Part shown: positions 10,674 to 22,129 of the stretch, piece by piece
Numbering within the stretch: the stretch's first letter is position 1
How the letters are laid out: each line of letters starts with the position of its first letter
DNA from: Ryuthela nishihirai
Lineage: Eukaryota; Arthropoda; Arachnida; Araneae; Heptathelidae
Direction: 5' to 3'
Length of the DNA stretch: 64,000 nt
Assembly (NCBI GenBank): GCA_038380435.1
Contig: JAWZYU010000013.1
Coordinates: 12,909,901-12,973,900 of the forward strand
Notes under the pieces: model-generated
Databases searched by the model: none
What the model was told of the DNA's origin: nothing
Seen by the model: the letters and a program-made list of their open reading frames with translations, nothing else
Position numbers and translations under genes: made by a program

Positions 10674-10718
10674 GCCAAAGCCTTCCTCTCTTAGCAATGC
10701 ATCTGCAAAGGCTTTGGC
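10674..10718. repeat. Perfect 11-bp inverted repeat
   Basis: GCCAAAGCCTT at 10674-10684 is mirrored exactly by AAGGCTTTGGC at 10708-10718, with a 23-base spacer. It could form a hairpin in RNA. No repeat family recognised. Confidence 0.7.
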
Positions 10719-10764
10719 AGTTTCGTATCGCGGCAGTCTTTTTTGCTTTTTCTTACATTGAAGA

Positions 10765-11043
10765 GCGGAGGTGACTCAGTCGGTAGCGCGCCAGGCTCAT
10801 AATCTGCAGTTCCCAGGTTCGAGTCCCAGCTTCGCCAGCGTTGAGATTTATCTCCTCAAAACTCCCTGCACTGCCCTCGGTCAGTAGGGGACACGGATGG
10901 GCTAGGAAAGGCCACCGTCCGTCGGATGGGACGTTAAGCCGTGACCCCGTGTGCGGGAGAGCCATACCCTGTGCACGTTAAAGAACACTCTGGGTGGCCT
11001 TGGCGGGATGACTCCATGCCGCTCAGAGGTAAAACAACCCAAA
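10765..11043 (+). mobile_element. SINE1 with tRNA-Met-like anticodon, internally deleted
   Basis: The head reads GGTGACTCAGTCGG...CCAGGCTCATAATCTGCAG, so the anticodon position is CAT, as in elongator tRNA-Met, rather than the CGT of most copies here. The body stops after GGCGGGATGACTCC and jumps to the 3' end GCTCAGAGGTAAAACAACCC, an internal deletion of about 100 bases. Confidence 0.88.
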
Positions 11044-11640
11044 TCATCTTAGTCCATTAAAGTGTTGTTTGCTACTTGGCTCGCTGACGACAATGCGAAC
11101 TGACGCAATGGATTCATATCCGAAATTTCGCATTCAAATCTTGGATCGTTGTTACATGGAGTCTGGCAGACATATATTTTTAATAGATGATCATAAATGA
11201 AATCACATCGGAAACCTTGAGGAAGCAGATTTCAGATGATGGAGGACATCTTGAACCGCTGTTGTTCTCTTAAGGATTGGCAGAATCTGTCCTCTCGCTG
11301 GGATGGAGAACAACTCTATTGTGGAAACGAGTCCCTTAATCAAACTGAATCAAAAACAGTTCACTAATGCCTCAATTCAGGGCCTTTCATTTGTTCCTCT
11401 AAACACTGCCTCTTTCTCTTTCATTGTTCCTGTAAACACTGCCTCTCAGTCATTTATTATTAACAAAATTGGAACACGAAAGTAACCTTACATTGCCTTA
11501 TCAAGAATGGCAATCATATACAGCACCATTTCACTGCACATGTTACACAAAAGTACAATTATTGTAATTTCATTATAATACTAACATAGACGTAGTTTTC
11601 AACATTAAATATACAGTAGCAATGCCTGCATACAGATCCA
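11044..11640. other. Non-coding stretch, nothing recognised
   Basis: AT-rich sequence. A 60-codon frame contains a local duplication of a PLNTASFSFIVP-like segment, but nothing else suggests coding. Confidence 0.4.
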
Positions 11641-14600
11641 TTTATCGAGTCCAATTTTCTTATCCTCAAGAGTAACTCTGACTCGCATGTGGATATTATT
11701 TAACATAACTAAATTCATGTATACACAAACAGTCTAGATATGTAAACAAACGTAAATTACAGCTCAGTAAAACAGTTTGGAGATCGAAATCAATTCAATC
11801 ACGTGGTTTCAATTAACTCACGGTTGCTTAATTAGAACAATGCATTAATATCCTCAGTATTTAATATCCAATTTTTTACTTAATATTGAAGAATATATTA
11901 AGGATTTCCTTAATTTCATTTGGCAAAGCATTAAATATTTTATGAGCCAAAAAAACAGCGTTTGGTAATTAGATTTTTACTAACAGTAATGTTTTTCAGA
12001 AATAAATTTTTAGGTTGTCGAGTGACTCTCGCAAATATTCTAATTGTGAATTCCAATTGTTCTTCAGATGCTTTAGCGCAGTGAAAATGTATAATTTTCT
12101 TATTTGCAAAATTTTTAAAATACATTATTTGCATAATTTTTAAAATATTTATATTCTTGTTACTTGTTCACGCTTCTTTAATTTACTCCTACATCGAAGT
12201 ATATGGTTTTGGACGTACTGCAATGGTTTAACAGCAGACGAAAACGTTCCTCCTCGTGACAGAATACCATAAGAGAGATAAGACTTGACCCACGCATTTT
12301 AAATTATTGACAAGGTAGAAAGGTCAACAAAATTCTTCACAAAACAAATTTTTGGAACAATCGAATTTAATTTTTTCGAAACATCAGCTGAATTGTGGTT
12401 TACTTACTGTCTATGATTCCTCTCAGATATTTTATAGTCTCCACTCCTTCAATTTTGTCACAATGGCAAACATTTTATTACAATTTAACTTGTGATATAT
12501 AATTTTGTTCCGAAAAAAAAGTCCTCTTTATTTATTCTTAATTGAAAATTTACATATTTGGTCTTTAAAATGTTTAAGAACATTTTTTTTCTGTTAAACC
12601 AATGTATCAAATTTAGTAAGTCAGAATTTATTTCTTCTATAATTTCATTTTCACTTCCTGAATAAGTTAAATGCCATGTTATCTGCAAATGCAATTATTT
12701 TCCTTTTAAAATCAAAGTTGCATATGTTGTTAACAAATACTAAAAATAACAGAGGGCCTAATACTGAATCTTGTGGAACCCCAATTTCAATAGGTAATTC
12801 ATTACTGAAGGTGTCCTTTATCTTTACTATTTGTTTTCTATTTGATAAATAACTTTTAATCCAAGAAAATAAGTTTCCCCTAATTCCTGAATTATTTTTT
12901 AGTAGTATATCAGTGGAACAGAGTTAAATGCTTTTTTCATAGATCCAGAAATAGGACTACTATATGCAAATTTGAATTAATCAGTATAAAATTCTGTAGT
13001 TAATTTTAAAATTGCCTCTTTTGCCCCTTTTCCTTTCCGGAAACCAAACTAGTTTTCAGAGAAAAAAGCTATACGTTCCCAAAAGGAATTCAATCTTGAT
13101 TTAGCTATTTTTTCCATTATCTTAGAAAACACCGATAAAATAGAAATCGGACGATAATTCTCTAAAATATTATGGTTACTTCTCTTAAATATTGGAATGA
13201 CTAAAGATTTATTTATTAGTTTGCATAATGCTAACTTAATATCCTGGAAAACCATTTCCACGATAAAAACAGATATACCATCGTATCCAGTAGATTTAGT
13301 TACATTCAATTGTCCAATTACATCCCCAATTTCACCTTCTAAAATATGAGGCATAAAAAGTGATTGAGCATAACTGTAGGGACAGTCTCTAGACCCGTTT
13401 GGCGATGCTTCTTGTTCTGTAAAGTGAGACTCTAAATAGTTGACTGCTTCCGCAAAATATATATTAAATTTATTTGCAAAGTCAAAGGCTCATCCTGAAA
13501 ACTAGTATTTAAATTATTATGACTTATAATATTAGAATATACTGGGGAACTTCCGAGTTTACCACAAATTTTGTTTACTGTGTCCAAATTTCTTTTGTTA
13601 TTATTTCCATTTTTAAGGAATATATTCTGATAATAATCATTTTTAGCATTTCTTATATGATTTCTTAGACTCTTTCTGAATTTGTTTTTATAAATTTGCA
13701 CATGTTCTTGACTTAATCTACCTGTCTTATTCATTTTATACATTTTATCCCTGTTTGTGATTAAAACAATTTATCAGTTATCCAAGGTTTTTCAATCCTA
13801 CATTTTTCAAATAAACTTTTCAGTGCATTAAGGAACATTTCAAACTCTATATTAATATTATTTTGTTTTAACATCTCGTCCCAAGATTTATCTTGTTGAA
13901 ATCCACATAGTTGGTTGGTATTAACCCTGTTTACCAAATAAAGCTTATCACATCAAGTTTCAATGTTATTATACCCACATATAATATTGACGCTTACATA
14001 GTGATGATCTGATGCTTTAGTTTTAATTATATAAATAAAAATACGTTTTTAAGTCAATAAGTATAAATATAAGTTTTTAAGTTATTTAACTTAAAATTTC
14101 TTGCATATAAATGATCAAAACAAGTTTTTGAGACTTTTCTGGTAATTTCATTCTGATACATGACCAATCCATTGAACTTAATCAAACACAGAAAGTTATT
14201 AGTTTGTGTACATGGATTTAAAACAACTATATTGAAATCTCCTGTTAGTATAGCATAGTTAGTGTCAATATTTTCCAGCCAATTTCCCGGCTCTTTTGTA
14301 AATTCAGTGTTTTGATATTCATGTGACTATACAGACCTATTACACTAAAATTGATGTTACATATTCTAAGGGAAATTTCAATGCAATCAGCTGTTTTAAA
14401 ATATCTTTTGTCTAGCAACTAACAAATCCTTTATATATATATTTTAATCCCTCCTAATTTTTTATCATCTCTACATTTGTAAATTATGTAATAACCCTGA
14501 ATTTCGTAAAGTGATATTTCTTCCTCTTTGACCCAAATTTCAGTAAGAACAATGATATTGGGTTTTAAATCAGTCAGATTAAGAAAAACTATAAAGTGAT

Positions 14601-14760
14601 CAAAATTTTTTCTTAGGCTTCTAATATTACCTTGAATTATTCTTAGTCCACTACCCCATAGATAACGTTTCTTGTCATAAGCATTTTCATTTTCAATGGA
14701 AATCATATTTGGGTTCTTTGTTTCATCCAAAGAAAAGTTGACATTTTCAGATTGGTCTTC
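11641..14760 (-). mobile_element. Decayed non-LTR retrotransposon (Jockey/CR1-like), nearly full length
   Basis: A LINE read on the minus strand, from the endonuclease start near 14.7 kb to the end of the reverse transcriptase near 11.88 kb, followed by a probable 3' untranslated segment whose end I place only roughly near 11.64 kb. It is AT-rich and heavily mutated, unlike the fresher RTE-like copies, so it is old. No target-site duplication was found. Confidence 0.75.
11878..14730 (-). pseudogene. Endonuclease/reverse transcriptase polyprotein relic of a LINE
   Basis: Order on the minus strand: an APE-type endonuclease start at 14640-14431 (IQGNIRSLRKNFDHF, IIVLTEIWV); the endonuclease motif TGDFNI near 14250; linker sequence near 13.7-13.4 kb; reverse transcriptase blocks KSTGYDGIS, NYRPISILSVFSKIMEKI (about 13.2-13.1 kb), GFRKGKGA, and KKAFNSV; then GVPQDSVLGPLLFL near 12.78 kb. 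The catalytic box reads FADN where FADD or YADD is expected (near 12.69 kb). The C-terminal block FNALPNEIKE near 11.91 kb ends at a stop at about 11878. Multiple frameshifts and stops make it non-functional. The GVPQGS/FADD/FNALP pattern is typical of the Jockey/CR1 group; the exact clade is uncertain. Confidence 0.85.
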
Positions 14761-16623
14761 TACAAAATCAGATAAATACGTGTCGTGAAATATAACTGCA
14801 AAATTTGCTCTCCCGATCTCAACAAATTAAATTTAACAAAAATATAAAAGATATATAATTTAAAATTTACTTTAAACAATCGAGGTCATAATTATTACAA
14901 ATTCTAATTATTTCTGTACCCTCGTCTTTTTTTTTGTTGGAATCACGTACCCAAACAAACCTGAAGGCAAGTTCTTTCTCTTTACCTTTGGCCTCATACA
15001 ACAATATTTCAGGTGTCTTTTGTAAAGCGAATGCTTTGATGATTTCCGATGCATACAGATGAGAGAACTGCAAACAATGAGAGTTGGAAACGGTGCTGCC
15101 AAAGGCTTCAGTGAGAGAAATGGGAACAATGGGAAAGACGATCTTATTGCTGTGGCCAAAAGAATGGCCGAGGATGAGTGCGTTTAATTGCAGAGTGTGG
15201 TTGAGAGCTCTCCCATTCCCCATGGAGCTCTCCCATTCCGTGGCTGCTCGAGGATTTGTTCTCTCAGAATGAGGAAGAAGCACGAAGTGCTCGTCTTTTC
15301 AGGTTGTTCTCACACCTCGATGTTGCAACTTCCAGCAAATGAAAGCGTCGCCGCTCAACTCACCTTGATGAAAGGCATGCACTTATCTCACAAAAGAAAT
15401 GAGACAGCCGATGCAAATAGCAGAGCTCTCGTTTCTGTTGTATTCCCCCCCCCCCCTCCCTCCATTACCACGGGTGAGACTCGTGTCTCCCATCTGGAGA
15501 GTTGAGTTCCCCCTTTAGCGTCGTGGTCGATGTCTTCTGCCTGGAGACTTAATTTTCGGAATCTGAGTTGCGGTCTTCGCAAACGATTCCCTCCAGAGGA
15601 AAGAGTCGTCTGCCTAATGACTGCGTAAATAACTCTGGCTCCTCTCCTGAGACATACCAAACGACGGCAGAGAGCGACTTTTTACTTATTTACCGGCTGA
15701 AGATAGCATCGTCCAAACTCTAAAAGAACTCCTAATGCCTTTGCCAAAGCCTTTCATTCCCTCACTCGCCATAAATGGAATTTAATTCGGATGCTGCAAG
15801 CGATCCTAATAAGAGTGCAAAATAAACTGGAAAACTTTTCACTCTTTTTTTTTAATATTAAATCATGTTTGTGCTGAGGAAATCGTCACCCAAACTCGGT
15901 TCGCAAGTCGATCCTTGAAAAAAGGAATCGATCCTTCAACCGATCAATAGAGATTGTGGAATAACGACAGTTCGTGCAGACTATTAATGCGCATCTATAT
16001 GCGTGCGTAATGAATAATAAATATCCTTAATTATGAATATAAAATAATGAATTGGATTAGAAGTGTACATTGCCTAGGCTGTTGAGACTAAATGACCGAA
16101 AGGCATCTAGGGAAATTTAATTAGAATCTGTTAGATCTTCGGAAATTTTTAAAATTAATTTTGCTGTTAATGGTTTTGTCGTATAATGCCTGTTGCCACT
16201 TCCACGTGTGCCTAATGAGGCGATCGCTTCGTGCTCGGCTGTCATGGATCTCTCTTGGAAGCAAAATTATCACTTGGCAACAAAACGAACAAGAATTTCA
16301 AGCATTCATCTCTGAAGCAACAGTAGTCTTCCCGCTGCTGTTTCAAAACAATTTTCTTCAGGGTTCACCTTGTTTCAGCGAATCAGTTGAGTTACAAATA
16401 AATTTCTTCATTATTTATGGAAAACATTTATAGATAACTGAAATCCTCAGGCAATTTTGGAAGCCTATTACTTGGCAAAACTGACCCAAGAAAAATTGAA
16501 CACCCTAAAGTCATCGGATTCTCTTTTTTTACATATTTATATTAAACGCTTAAGAATTTACTGGGATACTCTTATATATGAATATTGAGATATTATTTTC
16601 CCTACTGAAAGAAGACGTAATCT
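14761..16623. other. Non-coding stretch, nothing recognised
   Basis: Overlapping frames of 80-140 codons on both strands at 14.87-15.66 kb are typical of chance frames in less AT-rich sequence. There is a direct repeat of GAGCTCTCCCATTCC near 15207-15240 and a C run near 15449-15460. Confidence 0.4.
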
Positions 16624-16636
16624 TTCTCAGTAATGG

Positions 16637-17027
16637 GGGGCGGGGGTGGCTCAGTCGGTAGCGCGCCAGGCTCGTAATCTATAGTTCCCAGGTTCGAGTC
16701 CCAGCTGGGTCAGCGTTGAGATTTATCTCCGCAAAATTCCCCGCCCTGCCCACGGTCAGTAGGGGACACCGATGGGCTTGAAAAGGCCGCCGTCCGTCGG
16801 ATGGGACGTTAAGCCGTGGCCCCGTGTGCGGGATAGCCATATCCTGTGCATGTTAAAGAACACGCTGGATGGCCTTGACGGAAGGCTACCATCTGTCTCC
16901 CAACAGCTGTTCCAGTGGGTCCCCTCCCCCAACCTTCTCTGAGCCTTCGGGGGTCCAGGTGACCTGGCCATTTAGCCCATGGTGTGCAAAAAAATTGCCG
17001 CTCAGAGGTAAAACAACACAACCCAAA
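16637..17027 (+). mobile_element. SINE1, full length
   Basis: Complete head, body and AACCC-type end. The target-site duplication TTCTCAGTAATGG lies at 16624-16636 and 17028-17040. Confidence 0.93.
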
Positions 17028-17040
17028 TTCTCAGTAATGG

Positions 17041-19019
17041 ATCTGCCATATACAGAATTCTAAGATTACTAGTTCATATCCTGTTGAAACCGGTGGTCAA
17101 GAGAAATCGTGTGAATTTAGCAGACACCAACAAGGTCCAACGAAATGATCATGAAAGATTTTGCCTTCTCTATTAATTAATAGAGCAAAGATATACCTTT
17201 CTCATGCCTTTGGAGTGCTAGGACTAAAATCTCGGATACAGATAGAATTCCTTTCTCCTCTTCCCGATTGAATTTCCATCGCCATCTCCTCCCACTACCG
17301 TCTTCCCTCCTCGCTCCCAAGAGCGAATCCCACTCTCTGAAAAGAAGGGAAGGAGCAGAGCATCCTCTCTTGCTTGGCGGGAAGGGAAGACAGGTGTTCG
17401 TAGCTCCACTTTCAACCAAAGACGCTCGACACAGACGGCAAATGAGATAGAGAGGCCATGACACACAATTGGAAACATCTGGTGAAACCCATTCAGTACA
17501 GAAGGCACATACTTTAAAGAACTTGCGAAATAACCCCATTGGGTCATACAGAACACAAAGGGAAAAAAGGAAATTTAATGCACAGATAATTGGAGAGGTG
17601 CTGATAATGTTTCTGAGAATGGATCTGAAAGTTCTTTGGATGTTTTTCTCTCTACCTAGCCAACATGAAGTTTTGAACCAAAATTATGTAGACTAAGAGT
17701 TGAAAAAAATGGCGACGATATCTCTCAAGTTGGAAAAGGAAAAATTTATTATTGAAACCTTTACAACTGAGAGATTTTTGTTCTGATGACAATAACAAGA
17801 AGAAAAATCGTTTTGAAAGGAAAGGAGAAATGTGATGGATTATTTTAAGAATAAACAATTGGGCTACGAAGTGCAATGGTAATGTCCGTCCCTGAAGAAG
17901 TGTTATTAACCTCTCTTTTTATTGTTTCGTGTTCGAAAAAGTCGCTGCCCCCCCCCCCCCCAACACACACCTCCCGTCATTAAGCAGAACAATTTGACCT
18001 CATCCTCTGCAAGCCATGCGTCGTAGATAAATGCATTAATCAATCTCTTGAAATGGAAATGGAGAGTGTCGATGAAACGGTTGTTAAGTGGGGCAAATGA
18101 TTCCGATGTGTGACGAGTCGTGAATCCAAATGAATTGGATGTTGAAATCAATAGGAAGAGCGATGAGAATGTGGGCAAGACTTGATTCAGAAATCTTTCC
18201 ATCGATCTGTTAGAAATGAAATGGAAATATCTTTTGTGAATAGAAGAAAAATCTGTCGCCAAAATGGGAAGAATTTCTCGTCATTTCTGCATCCATTCAG
18301 GATTAATATTTTTCAGACCTCCTGCTGTTTGCTATGGTTTACTATGCCTTGCCATATCTGAAAATCAACAAAACAACCTTTTTCACTCATCATTCGTGTT
18401 TCCTTCATCTCCCCCCTCCCGGTTTCCCCTTCACACCCGATTACAAGCGAGAGATGATAAAAAAAAATCAAAACCCTGCAGCCGAATACTTGGCGACAAA
18501 TCGGATTTAACGATTCTCGGAGACGATAATTTCGTTTGCAATTCATTATTCAATTATTGCCATTTTCCCATTGCAAAATCAAAAGCAAACACGAGTCGAC
18601 ATTCATTTCGTAGTTTTTCAATGCATCATCACCCTTCTCCTCACCCCCCCCCCCCCGTGACAATGTTTGGAGCCAGTCAGGCTTGAAAATTGGCATCGAA
18701 ACTGTCGTTAGGAACGGCCATCGGACCAGTGATCCATTTTTTTCTATTTCCATTTGTAGGCAGACGAAAAACTCCCTTTCTGTTTAACTGCGGTTAAGCG
18801 AAAAGGTATTTCTTGTTCATGAGGCGAAATGAAAACTTTTAGAGCTGATAAGATAAATTGGATGCCATGATCCCGAGGGACGGGAATTGTTTCTGAACTC
18901 TTAAGTTTTCAGTAGGGAGTCTTCTTTTCCGCTGAAAAGAGTTGTTCGTCGCGAAGCACTGCCACGAAAAGAGGGAATCGGAAATTTAATTAATCGTCTT
19001 ATACAACCTATAACGAAGG
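17041..19019. other. Non-coding stretch, nothing recognised
   Basis: Contains long C runs at about 17947-17961 and 18644-18657. Overlapping antiparallel frames of 70-140 codons show no recognisable product. Confidence 0.45.
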
Positions 19020-19188
19020 GGAGGGGGCTCAGTCGGTAGTATTTATCTCCGCTAAATCCCCACCCCACCCCTCACCCTGCCGTCGGTCAGAAAAGGCGAC
19101 GCCGATGGTCTTGGAAAAGTCTTCGTGCACGTTAAAGAACACACTTGGCGGGAGGCTTCCATCTGTCCAGTGGGCTCCCCACTCGACA
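19020..19188 (+). mobile_element. Degenerate SINE1 fragment
   Basis: Partial head (GGGGGCTCAGTCGGTAG) joined directly to body sequence (ATTTATCTCCGC, CGTGCACGTTAAAGAACAC, GGCGGGAGGCT). The anticodon and T arms are deleted. Confidence 0.75.
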
Positions 19189-19194
19189 GAATCG

Positions 19195-19302
19195 AGTCTG
19201 CTTTAACGGAGATCAATCTCATCGCTGGTCCAGGTAGGACTGGAACCTGGGAACCGCAGATTACGAACCTGGCGCGTTGCCGACTGAGGCAACCTCCCTG
19301 TT
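19195..19302 (-). mobile_element. Degenerate SINE1 head fragment, opposite orientation
   Basis: Reads GGAGATCAATCTCATCGCTG, then a B-box-derived GACTGGAACCTGGGAACC and CTGGCGCG...GACTGAGGCAACC, i.e. a minus-oriented tRNA head abutting the plus-oriented fragment on its left. Confidence 0.75.
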
Positions 19303-20727
19303 AACAGTGTCGTACAGTGCATAATGCAATGCTTCCTCGATGAAAATATTATATTTGCGGAGAGGAAATGAATCACAAAACTTTGGTGCGTTTCTTGTTT
19401 TCGCCACCGAATGGCATCAGTGAAAAAAAAAAGCGTACGAGTGTATTTTTTCTCCCTTTACGAGAAAGATCGCCCTTCGAAGAATTTGTTCACATTTCCG
19501 ACTCGCACTGTAAGTCAGGAAAATCTTCCTCTTTTTCCGTCAAAGTCGGCTCGCGGAAAAATATTTCCATGAATAGAAAACATTGACTGAAAAAGGTCGC
19601 CAGTGTCAACACTATGGACTGTTTTGCATATATTGGAAAACCCATTATGCCAGATAGATACGTTTATATTGGGGCGAAACTGAACGACAGTTCCTACTTG
19701 AATGTTTATATAGCAGCAACAAATATACGAGTGTGTGTATATTTTCCACTGATATGAGTGCAGACAGCCATTTTTTAAAATGTTCACGGCGGACCCAAAG
19801 ATTTCTTCTCCTTCTGAGAGATGCTTTGCTGACTTCTGAAAAAGAATTGAGTCTCGTCGATGTCTGCACCCCTCCCCGGCCACCCACCCCTCCTCGGTTC
19901 CACTGCAGATATCGATTAACAGTGAAAGCTCGGATCACGCCCACCGATGCCAACTTCAAATAACAACTCCACTCTTCGCATTTCTGTGAACAGTTAAATA
20001 TTCATTCAGTGCGTTTTCTTTTTCGAGTCTAAAGTAAAAAAAGACATCCCTTCGAAATCCTCTTCCACCTTCTGATGCCGTTAACAGTGAAAGGCACGTG
20101 CTTTGCTCAGTCCAATTGGTTGTTAAGGCCGAAGCTACCTTAGCTGTTGCTCATTTGGAGCGCGTATTTTTTTGGCTCCAGCTCCCATGTAAACTATGCC
20201 CTTTAATAAGAGAGGATGGTCTTCGCAACCGAAAAGCGCCCCGCCTCGTCGGCGAACTTCTCCTCGTCCATGTATCATGGAGGAGCGGCGCCTTTCCCGT
20301 TGCGCGGCTAAGCCACTGCAGTTCTTAACTTTTCGTTTTCCACCTCCCTGCTCCAAGTAAAGCACTTTCCTAATTGCTCTTGCTCTAAATCCAACGGAAG
20401 CGATGCTCGTGCTACGGAGATGGCGACAATCCTATTGGTTTTCTCTAATCCCAGCTGTTGGGGTGATAAAGTGGAAGGCTTCTTATCGTGGGTCTCCCTC
20501 GCCCTAATCCTCGGTTGCTCTCGTTTACAGTCGAGAAAGATTCCGCCCCGCCCTCTGGCGACCGACTCACAGACGGGTGCAGCAGAGGGTTTTGTCGCCA
20601 GGAAGGGGGAAGGAAAATGGGGGAGGTCGCGACACAAGGGATTTATTAACGGAGCTCTCTGAGAAAAATACTTCCAGGAATTGCATTTATTTTATTTATT
20701 TCATTTGCCATGCCCAAAGGTTATGCC
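19303..20727. other. Non-coding stretch, nothing recognised
   Basis: Region 20.1-20.65 kb is less AT-rich, with a CCAATTGG near 20111 and frames of 75-110 codons on both strands, none recognisable. An exon or promoter cannot be excluded. Confidence 0.4.
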
Positions 20728-20960
20728 GGATTGTTTGATCTCTGGGGAGCACTTTCTTTTTTGGTGCACTCTCTGCTAAATGGTCATTCGGGGGAAGTTC
20801 GTCGGGGAAGGGTGATCAGTGGACAGATGTTGCGAAAGAACTGAAAGTCTCTCCTCCAGGTCATCCAGAGTGTTCTGCAAAAGACTCTCGTGAGCTCGTG
20901 AGGCTCAACTTAACGTCTCATCGATGGGTAGTGCCCTTTTCGATTCTTCGCTGCCCCTTT
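20728..20960 (-). mobile_element. Highly degenerate SINE1 fragment
   Basis: Family landmarks survive in order on the minus strand: GTGCACTCTCTGCTAAATGG, GTGGACAGATG, CAGGTCATCCAGAGTGTTCT and CTTAACGTCTCATCGATGG. Confidence 0.6.
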
Positions 20961-21304
20961 CTCACAAAGGGAGCATAAATTAACGGATCTGGTGCCATAC
21001 CGAATGAGCTGTAGTGCTCATCGACCAACCCTTAAAAATATTTCACTGATACGTAGTGGGACTCAGTTCTATGTTACCTTAAAATGAAGCAAGATTTAAA
21101 ATTCAGTTAACAACATATGCAAATAAATCGTGTATTTTTAATGTTGCATCCTTTCCTTTCATACCTTCTGATAATAAATTTGAAAAGTTAATTCAAACAG
21201 GTTAAAATGAAAGCGATAAACATTATTCAAATGCGTTAAGCGATTTTTAGTATTTTGTGTAAAGATAATTTCGGTGTTCCAATTTGAATGATTTTTTTTA
21301 AGGA

Positions 21305-21737
21305 TTGGGTTGGGTTGTTTTACCTCTGAGCGGCACTTTTTTGCACACCATGGGCTAAATGGCCAGGTCACATGGACCCCGAAGGCTCAGAGAAGGTTGG
21401 GGGAGGGGACCCACTGGAACAGCTGTTGGGAGACAGATGGTAGCCTCCCGTCAAGGCCATCCAGCGTGTTCTTTAACGTGCACAGGGTATGGCTCTCCCA
21501 CACACGGGGCCATGGCTTAACGTCCCATCCGACGGACGGCGGCCTTTCCAATCCCATCGGGGTCGGAACATTTCCTCCTACTTCCCATCGGGAAGGAACA
21601 TTTCCTCTACTGACCGTGGGCAGGGCGGGGAATTTTGCGGAGATAAATCTCAACGCTGACCCAGCTGGGACTCGAACCTGGGAACTACAGATTACGAGCC
21701 TGGCGCGCTACCGACTGAGCCACCACCCCCCCCCTTT
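21305..21737 (-). mobile_element. SINE1 with a ~40-base body insertion
   Basis: Complete, minus-oriented, flanked by the direct repeat TTTTTTTTAAGGA at 21292-21304 and 21738-21750. Between the GGCCTTTCCAA and CTACTGACCGTGGG landmarks it carries an extra segment containing two CCCATCGGG...GGAACATTTCCTC copies, a private tandem duplication. Confidence 0.92.
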
Positions 21738-21750
21738 TTTTTTTTAAGGA

Positions 21751-22129
21751 AGAGCTCGCATTGTAAATTATTTCAGCTTCCACAACTCTTGAAATATTCT
21801 GAACAAATATTTTGAAAACTGAGATTTAAATGCACATCAGGTCTTTATGTTACATTTTTCCATGAAAAAAAAAGCTTTTTTAAGGAAGTACCGAGAAATA
21901 AATCTGACCATTCACATGTACAACTGTTCTCTTTCGTAAAAAAACTTCAAATCGGGGAAAATTGGAATAATTATGAAACAAAATTCTTTTGCCTTTCAGT
22001 CCAGTTTAACGCAATGGCCTATTGCTTTCGTTTGAATTAAATTTTCGGATTGATTAATTTTAATAATTAATTGCTCCGGTATAAGAGTCAAGTGGCCAAC
22101 GGACATTTCGTGATATCAGTAAATTAATA
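21751..22129. other. AT-rich stretch, nothing recognised
   Basis: Unique-looking AT-rich sequence between a SINE1 and R3 copy 2. Confidence 0.5.

Noticed and set aside
14867..15283. 138-codon minus frame with overlapping frames on both strands
   Set aside because: Several overlapping frames in less AT-rich sequence without recognisable motifs; treated as chance.
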